The notes: a model not told the origin generated them from the letters alone. Positions 45,428 through 55,419 are shown, counted from the stretch's first letter. The stretch: 64,000 bases of DNA from Brumimicrobium ulvae (GCF_947504225.1 NZ_CANNGT010000002.1:1-64000); one strand, 5' to 3'. A program made the numbers and translations.

Positions 45428-47253
45428 AAGACCTTTCCTTTCAACTTTCTCCACAAGAACAATAAAGTAAATGCTGCCAGAAGTGTTATCATCAAAAACA
45501 GTCCTGCATTTTGATATTCTCCATAAATAAATTTACCTGTTGTGAATAGTGCGCCATAAACAGCAACTGTTCCAACCAAGACCGCTAATATTCCAGTGGG
45601 TACTGTCCACGCCTCTTTATTTTCAACAATATCAATGTTTTGATCTTTTGCTGCTTTGATTACCTTTTTCCATCCGGGTCCACCAGGTTGAGTTTTCTTA
45701 TAAAAATTAAACAACACCTCATTTTTTTCTTTTGGTGTTAAAAAGGTAACCAACAACCAACAAACTGTAGTGGCAAATACAACAAAAGGATATTGCATCC
45801 AAGCTACAAAAACTCCTTCATGAAAGACATTGTCTACTTTTTCTCCAAACAACCATGTACCGATAAAAGTAAAGTTGACCAAAATCGAAATGATTCCTGA
45901 GACAAACATGGCTGTAATTTCACTCCACGCATTAATTCTAGACCAAAACCACCGCATAATAAACACCAATCCGGTACCGGCTCCAAACATGATGATGATA
46001 TCAAAAAGTTGAGTCGCATGATTCAATAAAAGTGCTACAATGGTACTGATGATCATTAACACGACAGTCGACAGTCTTCCTACGCGCACCAATTCTTTTT
46101 CACTCGCATTTTTATTGATGTGCTGCTTGTAAAAATCGTGAACGATATAGGACGAGCCCCAATTCAGGTGTGTAGAAATCGTTGACATATAGGCAGCACC
46201 AAGAGAGGCTAGCACTAAACCAAGTAGTCCAGCCGGAAGCATTGTTAACATTGCAGAATAAGCTAAATCGTGACCTAATTTGCTTTCTTCTACATTTGGA
46301 AAAGCTGTTTGAATACTTGCGATATCAGGGAAAATAACCAACGAAGCCAAAGCAACAATGATCCATGGCCATGGCCTAAGCGCATAGTGCATGACATTAA
46401 AAAAGAAAGTGGCACCCACAGCGTGATTCTCGTTTTTAGCAGCTAACATACGTTGTGCAATATAACCTCCACCACCTGGTTCGGCACCAGGAAACCATGA
46501 GCTCCACCACTGAACAGCCAAAGGAATAATTAAAATGGTAATAAACTTCTCTTTATCACTCCAACTGGGCAACATTGCCAATTTTCCTTGAACATTCTCA
46601 TGGGTCATTAATTCGGTCATACCACCAACTTCAGGTAGATTAACCAAATAATAGGCTGCTCCAATAGACCCAGCCATAGCTACAAAAAACAGTAGAAAAT
46701 CTGTATAAATCACTCCTCTAAATCCACCAACTGCACTAAAGAACACTGTCACTGTTCCTGCAATACCCACCACTTCTAAAGAAGTTAGTCCTAGCATTAC
46801 CTGACCGATTTTAATTGCCGCCAATGTAACTCCAGCCATGGCTAAGACATTAAATGCCAATCCAAGATAAACAGATCTAAATCCACGAAGGAACTTAGCA
46901 GGTTTTCCGCCATATCGCAGTTCGTAAAACTCCATATCGGTTTCTACGTTTGACTTCCTCCACAGTTTGGCATAAACAAAAACTGTAAGCAGACCAGTAA
47001 TAAGAAAGGCCCACCAAATCCAATTCCCTGAAACTCCATCTTTACGCACCACATCAGTAACAAAGTTTGGCGTATCTGTTGAAAATGTTGTGGCCACCAT
47101 GGAAAAACCAAGAAGCCACCACGGCATATTCCTTCCTGACAAGAAGAATTCTGAACTGCTTTTCCCTGACTTTTTAGAAACAACAATTCCTATTGTTATT
47201 ACGGCCAAAAAAAAGACAAGAATTATTCCGTAATCTAAAGCTGTTAATGTCAT
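45424..47253 (-). CDS. sodium/solute symporter (SSS family)
   Basis: A 609-residue inner-membrane transporter with about 13-15 hydrophobic helices. It shows the SSS pattern: an N-terminal helix followed by FFLSGRNMPWWLLGFSMVATTFSTDTPNFV, the GGFRGVIYTDFLLF segment, and the long late hydrophilic loop after PFVVFATTVCWLLVTFLTP. These proteins import sugars, amino acids or organic acids with sodium. The substrate cannot be told; longer members like this one often carry sugars or unknown compounds in marine Bacteroidota. The two C-terminal residues overlap the end of the convergent gene. Confidence 0.9.
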   Translation of the reverse strand: MTLTALDYGIILVFFLAVITIGIVVSKKSGKSSSEFFLSGRNMPWWLLGFSMVATTFSTDTPNFVTDVVRKDGVSGNWIWWAFLITGLLTVFVYAKLWRKSNVETDMEFYELRYGGKPAKFLRGFRSVYLGLAFNVLAMAGVTLAAIKIGQVMLGLTSLEVVGIAGTVTVFFSAVGGFRGVIYTDFLLFFVAMAGSIGAAYYLVNLPEVGGMTELMTHENVQGKLAMLPSWSDKEKFITILIIPLAVQWWSSWFPGAEPGGGGYIAQRMLAAKNENHAVGATFFFNVMHYALRPWPWIIVALASLVIFPDIASIQTAFPNVEESKLGHDLAYSAMLTMLPAGLLGLVLASLGAAYMSTISTHLNWGSSYIVHDFYKQHINKNASEKELVRVGRLSTVVLMIISTIVALLLNHATQLFDIIIMFGAGTGLVFIMRWFWSRINAWSEITAMFVSGIISILVNFTFIGTWLFGEKVDNVFHEGVFVAWMQYPFVVFATTVCWLLVTFLTPKEKNEVLFNFYKKTQPGGPGWKKVIKAAKDQNIDIVENKEAWTVPTGILAVLVGTVAVYGALFTTGKFIYGEYQNAGLFLMITLLAAFTLLFLWRKLKGKVF

Positions 47254-47421
47254 AATAGCGCTATCTTCTGCTTACTCAACCTATGTGAAAAGCAATTTGA
47301 TTTATTTTCGGTTAAAATTAGAATTTATTTTCTGTAAGATTGAAAAAGTCGAGTCTAATTTTGGGAACAACATAAACAGCTGTCAGATATATTTTTTGTA
47401 TCCTGTGTTCGAAAATTAAGT

Positions 47422-48570
47422 TTAATTCCTGATGGCATCATGACGTTTTTTCAGATCATTTTGAATTGTTTTTAAACGTCTAAACTCTGTCGTTGTTGCT
47501 CCAGTTAACTTCATATTTTCAAGCAAAGTGTTAAACTCTACAACTTCTGTCCAGTTGTCCGTAAAAGTTGCTGTAGCCAATAAGTTGATCAACAAGCCTT
47601 GTTTCACCTTATCATTAATTCTGGCTTTTTTATAACTATCATGTTCTTTCAATGCTGCTTTCCAAATTCCATACGCTTGCGCTAAGTTTTCATAGGCCTT
47701 GTTCGGATTTTCATGAAGCTGTTTAAATCCTATTTGAGCCAAAATATTCGCTTCTTTCAAATCACTGTAATCATGCTTATCTGAATTAACTTGAAAAAGG
47801 TGTACAGTATAACTGACTAATTGCGTTCCAAATTGATCGTTGAGTACTCGATTTACCGTAGTTACATTGCTGAGGTAAAGGTTTTGTTCTTCTTTATGAA
47901 TCAATTCATAGATTTTATTCTCTGCTGTATGTCGGGTATAGAAATTCTGAGTACTTATTTTTTTTGGTTTTCGACTCGTCGCAATTTGATTGCTGTATGA
48001 CTCTCCATTTGGAGCTACAACCTTCAATCTTAATGGTTGAAAAACTTCAGCCGATGCCGAGTAAATAGAATCAATCTGTTCAACACCATCCTTAACAGAT
48101 TTTTTAACCGTATCGTTAATGGTCAATTTACTGTATTGAAAGTCTTCTACATACACGTTTACCATCAATCCATTTCCTGTGCTTTTTTGCATTCCTTCAA
48201 TATTGATCTTGTTCTCTAGTTCAGCTGAATTGATTATATAAGGCATGAAGGGAGCTTCAGGGAGAATCAATTCAGGTTTTACCAAACCTTGCGTAATACG
48301 TTCAACAATTGTTGCTTCATTGTAACGTTTTAGCGCTTCTTCATACTCTTTTGTACGTTTTTGCACTTCTCTATTGTAATGTTCTCTAGCCAACAAAGCC
48401 TGCTGGGCATACTCAATATGAGCAACAGGAGTATATTCATTTACCCCTTTATGTGCAAGAGGGTTTAATGGGGTTCTCATTTTCTTAAAGGCCACCGCTT
48501 TATAAGAAGAGCCACATGAAGAAATAAATAATACCGTAAAAATAAGTAAGCTTCCAAATAGTAATTTCAT
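47422..48570 (-). CDS. hypothetical lipoprotein, 382 residues
   Basis: A lipoprotein with lipobox LFISSC (acylated C19). A charged helical region follows (about 50-100), then a mostly beta stretch and a C-terminal helical part (about 270-382; ANILAQIGFKQLHENPNKAYENLAQAYGIWK) that resembles TPR-like helices. I do not recognise the family. It is monocistronic, with a full -7 element 26 bases ahead. Surface or periplasmic binding is plausible, but no motif supports a specific role. Confidence 0.75.
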   Translation of the reverse strand: MKLLFGSLLIFTVLFISSCGSSYKAVAFKKMRTPLNPLAHKGVNEYTPVAHIEYAQQALLAREHYNREVQKRTKEYEEALKRYNEATIVERITQGLVKPELILPEAPFMPYIINSAELENKINIEGMQKSTGNGLMVNVYVEDFQYSKLTINDTVKKSVKDGVEQIDSIYSASAEVFQPLRLKVVAPNGESYSNQIATSRKPKKISTQNFYTRHTAENKIYELIHKEEQNLYLSNVTTVNRVLNDQFGTQLVSYTVHLFQVNSDKHDYSDLKEANILAQIGFKQLHENPNKAYENLAQAYGIWKAALKEHDSYKKARINDKVKQGLLINLLATATFTDNWTEVVEFNTLLENMKLTGATTTEFRRLKTIQNDLKKRHDAIRN

Positions 48571-48596
48571 CTTGTAATGTTTTTGTAATCGTCCTC

Positions 48597-48604
48597 CAAA
48601 GTTA
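48597..48604 (-). promoter_or_regulatory. -7 promoter element of the hypothetical lipoprotein
   Basis: TAACTTTG on the minus strand matches TAnnTTTG fully, 26 bases ahead of the ATG at 48570. Confidence 0.5.
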
Positions 48605-48729
48605 CAACTTTCATTCCTTTTCGATTTCTAATTGGTGAATTAATAATTTTGATTAACTTATATAAGGAAGGTACTTTTTAAGAATAAAAAATAATTACAA
48701 ATAAAACGACAATACTTAAAAAATCTTAT

Positions 48730-48737
48730 TACATTTG
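48730..48737 (+). promoter_or_regulatory. -7 promoter element of bcp
   Basis: TACATTTG matches TAnnTTTG fully, 40 bases before the bcp ATG; no clear -33 TTG. Confidence 0.45.
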
Positions 48738-48777
48738 ATTATAATATTGTCAAAACAATGTTTAAATAAATATCAAA

Positions 48778-49242
48778 ATGACGAATTTACAAAAAGGAGA
48801 TCTTGCTCCAACATTCACATCGAAAGATCAAAACGGAAAAGAAGTTAAACTTTCAGACTACAAAGGAAGTAAAGTTGCACTGTACTTTTATCCGAAAGAC
48901 ATGACTCCAGGTTGCACAAATCAAGCTTGCAACCTAAGGGATAATTTTGCAGAACTTAAAAAAGAAGGCATCGTTGTCTTAGGCGTTAGTCCTGATGATG
49001 AAACACGTCACCAAAAATTCATCGACAAGCATGAATTGCCCTTTACCTTAATTGCGGACACAGATAAAGAAGTAATAAACGCTTATGGAATATGGGGGCC
49101 AAAGAAGTTTATGGGAAAAGAGTATGATGGATTACACCGGACTACATTTTTAATTAATGAAGAAGGAAAAATTCACGATATAATTAAAAAGCCTAAAACT
49201 AAGGCACATGCAGAAGAAATCCTCAGTCTATTTCAACAATAA
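48778..49242 (+). CDS. bcp: thioredoxin-dependent thiol peroxidase (Bcp/PrxQ)
   Basis: A peroxiredoxin that reduces hydrogen peroxide and organic peroxides with electrons from thioredoxin. The 154-residue protein has the peroxidatic cysteine C46 and the resolving cysteine C51 in PGCTNQAC, the spacing of atypical two-cysteine PrxQ enzymes. The catalytic arginine is probably in the LHRTTFLI segment. It is next to recA but has its own promoter-like element, and recA has another. Confidence 0.96.
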   Translation: MTNLQKGDLAPTFTSKDQNGKEVKLSDYKGSKVALYFYPKDMTPGCTNQACNLRDNFAELKKEGIVVLGVSPDDETRHQKFIDKHELPFTLIADTDKEVINAYGIWGPKKFMGKEYDGLHRTTFLINEEGKIHDIIKKPKTKAHAEEILSLFQQ

Positions 49243-49298
49243 ATCAATCCAAACCACATAATTTTTTAAGAACGTAAAAAGATTACGATCTACTAACC

Positions 49299-49306
49299 TA
49301 AATTTG
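49299..49306 (+). promoter_or_regulatory. -7 promoter element of recA
   Basis: TAAATTTG matches TAnnTTTG fully, 15 bases before the recA ATG. It overlaps an in-frame TTG at 49304 that could be mistaken for the start, and so argues against that start. Confidence 0.55.
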
Positions 49307-49321
49307 CTAAAAATAAACGAT

Positions 49322-50359
49322 ATGGCAGAAACAAAAAAAGTAAAAGAAAAAGCAAAAGTAAATGAAGATAAGCTTAAAGCGCTTCAACTTACTATGGACA
49401 AAATGGACAAGACCTACGGGAAAGGTTCAGTAATGAAATTAGGCGATGGAGCCGTTGAAGATGTAGAAGTTATCCCTTCTGGATCAGTAACATTAGATAT
49501 TGCATTAGGCGTAGGAGGATATCCTAAAGGACGTGTAATAGAAATCTATGGTCCTGAATCATCAGGTAAAACTACATTGGCAATTCATGCCATTGCAGAG
49601 GCTCAAAAAAACGGAGGTATCGCTGCATTTATTGATGCAGAGCATGCTTTTGACCAGTTCTACGCAAGAAAACTTGGTGTAAACACTGATGACCTCATTA
49701 TATCTCAACCAGACAATGGAGAGCAAGCATTAGAAATTGCAGATAACCTAATTCGATCGGGAGCTATCGATATCTTAATTGTCGATTCAGTAGCTGCGCT
49801 TACCCCAAAAGCTGAAATTGAAGGAGAAATGGGCGATAGCCAGATGGGACTGCAAGCACGATTAATGTCGAAAGCATTGCGTAAACTAACAGGTTCTATT
49901 CATAAAACAGGTACATGCTGTATTTTTATTAACCAATTGCGTGATAAGATTGGTGTAATGTTCGGTAACCCTGAAACAACTACTGGTGGTAACGCTTTGA
50001 AATTCTATTCTTCAGTACGTGTTGACATCCGTCGTTCGAGTCAAATTAAAGATGGTGACGAAGTAATCGGAAACCGTACTAAGGTTAAAATAGTGAAGAA
50101 CAAAGTCGCTCCACCATTTAGAAAAGCTGAATTCGACATTATGTATGGAGAAGGAATTTCTAAGGTGGGTGAAATTCTTGACCTAGGTGTAGACTTAGAT
50201 ATTGTAAAGAAAAGTGGTTCTTGGTTCTCTTATGGAGAAACACGTCTTGGACAAGGTCGTGATGCTGTAAAACAGATCATCGCAGACAACGAAGAGATGA
50301 TGATAGAACTTGAAGATAAAATTAAAGAAGCTCTTGCTTCTAAACGGGAGCAAGTGTAA
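49322..50359 (+). CDS. recA: recombinase RecA
   Basis: Forms filaments on single-stranded DNA for homologous recombination and SOS signalling. The 345-residue protein has Walker A GPESSGKT at 77-84, the [11 protein letters not shown]alker B strand, the [21 protein letters not shown]2 region and a short acidic C-terminus. I chose ATG 49322 over the in-frame TTG at 49304 because the -7 element covers the TTG. A strong terminator follows. The tandem SSB genes lie about 6 kb away and are not in one operon with it. Confidence 0.98.
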   Translation: MAETKKVKEKAKVNEDKLKALQLTMDKMDKTYGKGSVMKLGDGAVEDVEVIPSGSVTLDIALGVGGYPKGRVIEIYGPESSGKTTLAIHAIAEAQKNGGIAAFIDAEHAFDQFYARKLGVNTDDLIISQPDNGEQALEIADNLIRSGAIDILIVDSVAALTPKAEIEGEMGDSQMGLQARLMSKALRKLTGSIHKTGTCCIFINQLRDKIGVMFGNPETTTGGNALKFYSSVRVDIRRSSQIKDGDEVIGNRTKVKIVKNKVAPPFRKAEFDIMYGEGISKVGEILDLGVDLDIVKKSGSWFSYGETRLGQGRDAVKQIIADNEEMMIELEDKIKEALASKREQV

Positions 50360-50377
50360 TTGCATATCGTTTATGTG

Positions 50378-50407
50378 AAAGGTGTGGATTCGTCCACACC
50401 TTTTTTT
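50378..50407 (+). terminator. rho-independent terminator of recA
   Basis: AAAGGTGTGGA and TCCACACCTTT form a perfect 11-bp stem around the stable TTCG loop, followed by seven Ts. Confidence 0.95.
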
Positions 50408-50480
50408 ATAATTTCAAAGCAATAGTGAAATAAAACTAAATCTTTTTAATTAGTATCTTGCAGACTAAATGGATTAAATA

Positions 50481-51749
50481 ATGAAGTTAGAAGAAATAAT
50501 ATCGTCAGAAGAGCTTAGACACCAGATCATTAATGATAATGGAGGGGGTGATTCTGAACAAAGAAAAGCTTTATTTACACATTATTTACATAACCATCAA
50601 AACGGTGTCTCGAAATTTTCTAAAAAAGAAGTCCTACATCATGTAAAATCTGCATTAGAATATAAATTCCCAGACGAAAACATAACCTCTCAACTAGCAG
50701 AAGAGGCTTTGCAATATATGTTATTCGATTTTAAAGAAGATATTCCATTTCCAAAACCAAAAACTCCAAAGTTTAAATTTATTGACCTTTTTGCTGGTAT
50801 TGGAGGTTTTCGTTTAGCACTTCAAAATCTAGAAGGAAAGTGTGTTTACACTAGTGAGTGGGACAAATATTCCAAACTTACTTATGAAGCCAATTTTGGA
50901 GAGGTTCCATTTGGAGATATAACAAAGTCAGAAACAAAAAGCTACATCCCAAACGATTTTGATATTTTATGTGCCGGGTTTCCTTGTCAGGCATTTTCGA
51001 TAGCAGGAAGACGAGGAGGATTTGAAGATACAAGAGGAACCCTATTTTTCGATGTAGCTGAAATTATTAAGTCCAAACAACCTAAAGCTATTTTTCTAGA
51101 AAACGTCAAAGGACTTCGGAGCCACGATAAGGGAAAAACATTAGCTACTATTTTAAATGTGTTACGAGAAGACTTAAATTATTTTGTTCCTGAACCTCAA
51201 GTTATAAATGCAAAAGAATTTGGTGTTCCACAAAACAGAGAACGAATTTTTATAGTTGGTTTCAGGAAAGACTTAGGAATTACTGATTTCAATTATCCTA
51301 AACCCACAAATAAAAAGGTTGTATTAGAAGACATTTTAGAAAAAGAAGAAGTTTCGGTAAAGTACTATTTATCTACTACTTATGTACAAACCTTAAAAGA
51401 CCATAAAGCAAGACATAAAAGCAAAGGAAATGGTTTTGGGTATGAAATCATCCCAAATGACGGCACAGCAAATGCAGTAGTTTGCGGAGGAATGGGCAGA
51501 GAGCGAAATTTAGTATTAGATGATAGATTAACGAATTTTGTTCCTATAACAAATATTAAGGGCGAAGTTAATCGAGAGGGAATAAGAAAAATGACACCAA
51601 GAGAATGGGCGAGACTTCAAGGTTTTCCAGATGAATTCAAAATCGTAGTTTCAGATGCACAAGCCTATAAACAATTTGGAAATTCAGTTGCAGTTCCAGC
51701 CATTCAAGCAACAGCACAAAAAATTATAGAAAAACTTAACGGCATATGA
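50481..51749 (+). CDS. DNA (cytosine-5) methyltransferase, HpaII-like (probable CCGG)
   Basis: The modification half of a type II restriction-modification system, methylating cytosine with S-adenosylmethionine. Motif I FAGIGGF lies at 104-110, the catalytic PC in GFPCQAFS (C169), then FLENVKGL, and the late motif GNSVAVPA. The catalytic part closely resembles M.HpaII as I remember it (shared GGRGGFEDTRGTLFFDVAEI-like and GMGRERNLV stretches). An N-terminal extension of about 95 residues ahead of the catalytic fold is mostly helical (SEELRHQIINDN to ALQYMLFDF) and is absent from the short HpaII enzyme. The last four bases overlap the nuclease start. Confidence 0.93.
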   Translation: MKLEEIISSEELRHQIINDNGGGDSEQRKALFTHYLHNHQNGVSKFSKKEVLHHVKSALEYKFPDENITSQLAEEALQYMLFDFKEDIPFPKPKTPKFKFIDLFAGIGGFRLALQNLEGKCVYTSEWDKYSKLTYEANFGEVPFGDITKSETKSYIPNDFDILCAGFPCQAFSIAGRRGGFEDTRGTLFFDVAEIIKSKQPKAIFLENVKGLRSHDKGKTLATILNVLREDLNYFVPEPQVINAKEFGVPQNRERIFIVGFRKDLGITDFNYPKPTNKKVVLEDILEKEEVSVKYYLSTTYVQTLKDHKARHKSKGNGFGYEIIPNDGTANAVVCGGMGRERNLVLDDRLTNFVPITNIKGEVNREGIRKMTPREWARLQGFPDEFKIVVSDAQAYKQFGNSVAVPAIQATAQKIIEKLNGI

Positions 51750-52825
51750 TTACAGGAAATAAAGGAGAATGGAGTGAAATTTATGCTCTATTCAAATTAT
51801 TGGGAGATAAACAATTATTTCTTGGAAATAAAGACGTTGAAAAATTAGAGAGATTAGTTTATCCAATAATTAAAATACTTCGTACAGAGAACAATGGAAG
51901 TTTTGAATACTCAATACAAGATGAAATAATTTTAATTTCAGGAAGTGAAGAGGTATTGAAAATACCAATTTCAGATTTCAAGAACAAAGCAATCTTTCTT
52001 TTAAATGCGATTAAAGAAAACAAAGAAAGAACATTTTCTATACCTGAAATTGAAGAGTTTATGCAATCTATTAATTGTATTTCTCTAAAGGCAGGTTCAT
52101 CAGCAAAAACAGATATTACAATTGTAGTACACGACCAAAGAACAAGTCAGCAACCTACACTTGGATTTAGTATAAAATCCCAACTTGGAAGTCCTTCTAC
52201 TCTACTTAATGCAGGAAAGACGACTAATTTTATCTTTAAAATTGTTGGTACAAACCTGTCGAAAAATGACATTAAACAAATCAATGCAATAGATTCTAGA
52301 AGTAAAATAATGGATAGAATCGTGCAAATTCAGAATAAAGGAGGTGAATTCGTATTTGAAAAAACTGAACGACAAATATTTTCTAACAATCTTGTTTTAA
52401 TAGATAGTTTGCTTCCAGAAATTCTATCTAAAATTGTTTTTGACTTTTATTCAAGTGGATTTTCACACCTGACTGATTTAGTGAACAAAATAGCTGATGA
52501 AAATCCATTGAACTTCGATATTGAAAATGAACATAAGTTCTACGAATATAAGATCAAAAGATTTTTGACGGATGTTGCCCTCGGAATGATGCCTTCTAAA
52601 GTTTGGACAGGACAATATGATGCAACTGGTGGATATTTGATTGTAAAGGAAAATGGAGATGTTTTATGTTATCATATTTATAATAGAAACGAATTTGAAA
52701 ATTATCTATTAAATAATACAAAGCTTGATACAGCAAGTTCCTCTCGCCATGGTTTTGGAGAAATTTATGAAGCAAACGGAGAGTTGTATTTTAAACTAAA
52801 CTTACAAATTCGATTTACAAAATAA
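51746..52825 (+). CDS. HpaII-family type II restriction endonuclease
   Basis: A 359-residue nuclease, the same length as R.HpaII. It opens with NKGEWSEIYALFKLL and has a probable PD-(D/E)XK-type core around AGSSAKTDITIVV and LGFSIKSQLGSPSTLLNAGKTTNF, where S-x-K follows an acidic residue (D133 and K-containing strand). The C-terminal part includes KFYEYKIKRFLTDVALGM and SRHGFGEIYE. With its partner methyltransferase directly upstream (ATGA overlap), it should cut unmethylated CCGG. Recognition is inferred from family membership. The pair is more AT-rich than the surrounding genes, consistent with acquisition. Confidence 0.9.
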   Translation: MITGNKGEWSEIYALFKLLGDKQLFLGNKDVEKLERLVYPIIKILRTENNGSFEYSIQDEIILISGSEEVLKIPISDFKNKAIFLLNAIKENKERTFSIPEIEEFMQSINCISLKAGSSAKTDITIVVHDQRTSQQPTLGFSIKSQLGSPSTLLNAGKTTNFIFKIVGTNLSKNDIKQINAIDSRSKIMDRIVQIQNKGGEFVFEKTERQIFSNNLVLIDSLLPEILSKIVFDFYSSGFSHLTDLVNKIADENPLNFDIENEHKFYEYKIKRFLTDVALGMMPSKVWTGQYDATGGYLIVKENGDVLCYHIYNRNEFENYLLNNTKLDTASSSRHGFGEIYEANGELYFKLNLQIRFTK

Positions 52826-52937
52826 ATTGTTACTCTAGATTTTAAGTAAGGTAATTTATTTAGAGATATTTTAATATATGCTCTCCAATATCAGAATAAT
52901 AATTAACTATTGGTAAAAAAAGAACAATTAAAGGCTT

Positions 52938-53732
52938 ATGGATAAAAAGACATACGGTGTTATTGGCTGCGGTTGGTTAGGGGAATCTATAGCTCAAGAT
53001 TGGATAAAAGAAGAAAAAACTGTAATTGGGAGTACAACTACCAAAGAAAAGATAGAAAAATTAGAATCCATAGGTATTAGTGCGCATTTATTGGACCACA
53101 AACAGGAAGAGAAAGATTTAAAATGGCTCAACAAAATTGATGTTCTACTATTAAACATCCCACCTTCTGGTTTGAAAGAAAACTATGCGAAGTTTATGTT
53201 GCATATTGCTCAAAATGTTAAGCGCGACGCTAAAATCATCTTCATAAGTTCAACTTCAGTTTATGCAAACAATAATACAGAAGTCAATGAAAATTCAGAA
53301 TTAGAAATAACAAGAAGAAACTCTGCCTTTATCATCAATGCTGAAAGAAAATTATCAGAGTTTGCAAAAGAAAGACTAACAATAATTCGCATGGCTGGCT
53401 TAGTGGGGAAGGAAAGAAATCCTGCAAAATATATGTCGGGACGAGAAATTAATGGTGGACAAACACCCGTAAATCTAATCCACTTAGAAGACTGCATGGG
53501 AATTATAAACCATATAATTAAAAACAACATCTGGGGTGAAGTATTCAATGCTTCTTCACAACAACACCCAACGAAAGAAGAATATTACACTTTCGCTGCA
53601 AAGCAATTAAAAGTTACACCTCCTGTCTTTAATGATAAAGCTCAACCTTACAAAACCATTGAATGCGAAAAATTAATCAAGGAATATGGTTACGAATTTA
53701 AATACCATTCTCCGTTTCATTTCCCTTTGTAA
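52938..53732 (+). CDS. NAD(P)-binding Rossmann-fold protein (YeeZ-like)
   Basis: A 264-residue epimerase-like protein. The nucleotide-binding loop is GVIGCGWLGESIA (residues 7-19). It then has LLLNIPPSG, ISSTSVYANNN (with a conserved serine and tyrosine), and NLIHLEDCMGII. It resembles YeeZ/YieC-like atypical short-chain dehydrogenases without a known substrate. It follows the restriction-modification pair in the same direction but with a 110-base gap, and converges on the MBOAT gene. No signal peptide. Confidence 0.82.
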   Translation: MDKKTYGVIGCGWLGESIAQDWIKEEKTVIGSTTTKEKIEKLESIGISAHLLDHKQEEKDLKWLNKIDVLLLNIPPSGLKENYAKFMLHIAQNVKRDAKIIFISSTSVYANNNTEVNENSELEITRRNSAFIINAERKLSEFAKERLTIIRMAGLVGKERNPAKYMSGREINGGQTPVNLIHLEDCMGIINHIIKNNIWGEVFNASSQQHPTKEEYYTFAAKQLKVTPPVFNDKAQPYKTIECEKLIKEYGYEFKYHSPFHFPL

Positions 53733-53754
53733 ACAAATACAAGCTTATTTTGAT

Positions 53755-55419
53755 TTAAAAATAAAAGTAAACAAAGTGTTTAGAAGTATCCGCAACGAGC
53801 TGATATACACCTATCACAAAAACACAGCTGGCTACCATCTGAATCGCAAAAGGAGTTTTAGAAAATTTGTTTTCTAACCAGGTTTCATTTCTATCAGGTA
53901 GCCAATGCAACACCAGTCCCAAAACAAGAATAATCAGCGGTATAGAAAAGGTACTACACATTAAAATAAAAGACGATGTGCTCCATTCAAATTTTGTCAC
54001 CATATGATTAAAGTAATCGAAAGGTTCTGATTTTCCCTCAACTCTAAACCATATCCTTGCAATGGTCATAAAAGTGAAAGTGGAAAAGATTTTCCAAACC
54101 CTAACCATCCAATGATTTGAGTTTTCATAAGGAGATATTTTTTTCCAATGATTATAAAAAACCAATCCCAGTCCATTGAGCGCTCCCCAAATTAAATAAT
54201 TTTGATTCGGGTTATGCCAAAGTCCTCCAACTACCATCGTAATCATAAGATTCATATCACGATAAATAATTTTTTTTGCCTTGGGAAATAACCAAATGAT
54301 TGTAAAATAAATCGTGATGAATGCGAGAAGTACATACAACAACCAGAACCATTTGGTGAAAAAGAAAAGGAAAATAAAAATTATTGTAATAGTAGTAATC
54401 GAAGCAAAGCCACCCGTTCTATTTCCGCCTAAAGGAATGTAAAGATAATTTTTCCACCATGTTCCAAGAGAAACATGCCATCTTCTCCAAAACTCAGCGG
54501 TATTAAGTGACTTATAAGGCGAATCAAAGTTTTTCATCAACTTGAAACCCATTAATCGTGCAACTCCAACTGCCATGTCTGTATACCCAGAGAAGTCACC
54601 ATAAATTTGTAATGAATAAGCAAAAATAGCCACCAAACTAACAAAGCCTGGATAAGCTTCTGGTGAATCTACAATCTTATCGATAAAATGTACAGCAATG
54701 TAATCTGCTAAAACAAGTTTCTTAAAAATTCCTTTTAGTATTTGAAAGATTGCCCACCCAAACTCGTCTTTGGTCAAAGTATAAGGCTTGTTGATTTGAG
54801 GAACAAATTCCTTTGCTCTAACAATGGGGCCTAAAATCAAGTGCGGGAAAAAGGAGATAAAGAATGAATAATGAAAGACATTTTTTATCGGTGGCACATC
54901 TTTCCGATAAACATCTACGATATAACCGATAGAACTAAAGGTGAAGAAAGAAACTCCTGCAGGAAGCAATAGTCGGTCAAAAACATTGTTTGGGCCATAA
55001 GAACTAAACCCATTTTGGAAATACGAAATCAAATTAAAGACTTCATAGTTGGTATGGAAAAACTCATTGAAAGAAGTCGTGAAGAAATAGGCATACTTGA
55101 AATAAGACAAGACCAGCACATTCAACACAACACCTGCTGTTAGCAAAGCTGTTCGAGAGATTTGCTTTGTTCGACTGACGATAAGATGGCCTAAACTATA
55201 ATTGGTAGCCAAGGTGAAAACAAGAATAAAAACAGAAAGTCCAGAAGTTTTATAATAAAAGAACAAACTCACAGCAGTCAAATAAATACTACGTACGAGT
55301 TTATTTTTATGTAGCAATGAAAAGAAAATCATCACCACCAAAAAGAACAACCAGAAATCTAACCTTGAAAAGGTAAAGTCAACAGGTTCCAAAGAAAAAA
55401 CATCCAGTAGGCGTTGCAT
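53755..55419 (-). CDS. MBOAT-family O-acyltransferase (AlgI-like)
   Basis: A 554-residue polytopic membrane protein of the MBOAT family. AlgI hallmarks are QIYGDFSGYTDMAVGVARLMGF (near residues 260-285), AEFWRRWHVSLGTWWKNYLYIPLGG, and the catalytic histidine in VVGGLWHN. AlgI and PatA carry acetyl groups across the inner membrane for O-acetylation of a polysaccharide or peptidoglycan. Two SGNH hydrolase-fold proteins lie directly upstream in the same operon (no gap to the second) and are the likely acetyl-transfer partners. The acceptor glycan is not identifiable. Confidence 0.92.
   Translation of the reverse strand: MQRLLDVFSLEPVDFTFSRLDFWLFFLVVMIFFSLLHKNKLVRSIYLTAVSLFFYYKTSGLSVFILVFTLATNYSLGHLIVSRTKQISRTALLTAGVVLNVLVLSYFKYAYFFTTSFNEFFHTNYEVFNLISYFQNGFSSYGPNNVFDRLLLPAGVSFFTFSSIGYIVDVYRKDVPPIKNVFHYSFFISFFPHLILGPIVRAKEFVPQINKPYTLTKDEFGWAIFQILKGIFKKLVLADYIAVHFIDKIVDSPEAYPGFVSLVAIFAYSLQIYGDFSGYTDMAVGVARLMGFKLMKNFDSPYKSLNTAEFWRRWHVSLGTWWKNYLYIPLGGNRTGGFASITTITIIFIFLFFFTKWFWLLYVLLAFITIYFTIIWLFPKAKKIIYRDMNLMITMVVGGLWHNPNQNYLIWGALNGLGLVFYNHWKKISPYENSNHWMVRVWKIFSTFTFMTIARIWFRVEGKSEPFDYFNHMVTKFEWSTSSFILMCSTFSIPLIILVLGLVLHWLPDRNETWLENKFSKTPFAIQMVASCVFVIGVYQLVADTSKHFVYFYF

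Noticed and set aside
49304..49321. TTG start for recA giving six extra residues
   Set aside because: The TTG lies inside the -7 element, so it would not be in the transcript.
50481..52825. Part of a larger defence island
   Set aside because: The genes on both sides are housekeeping or metabolic; no other defence gene is seen.
53686..53877. Plus-strand 63-residue frame between the Rossmann protein and the MBOAT gene
   Set aside because: It overlaps the ends of both real genes and shows no protein features.
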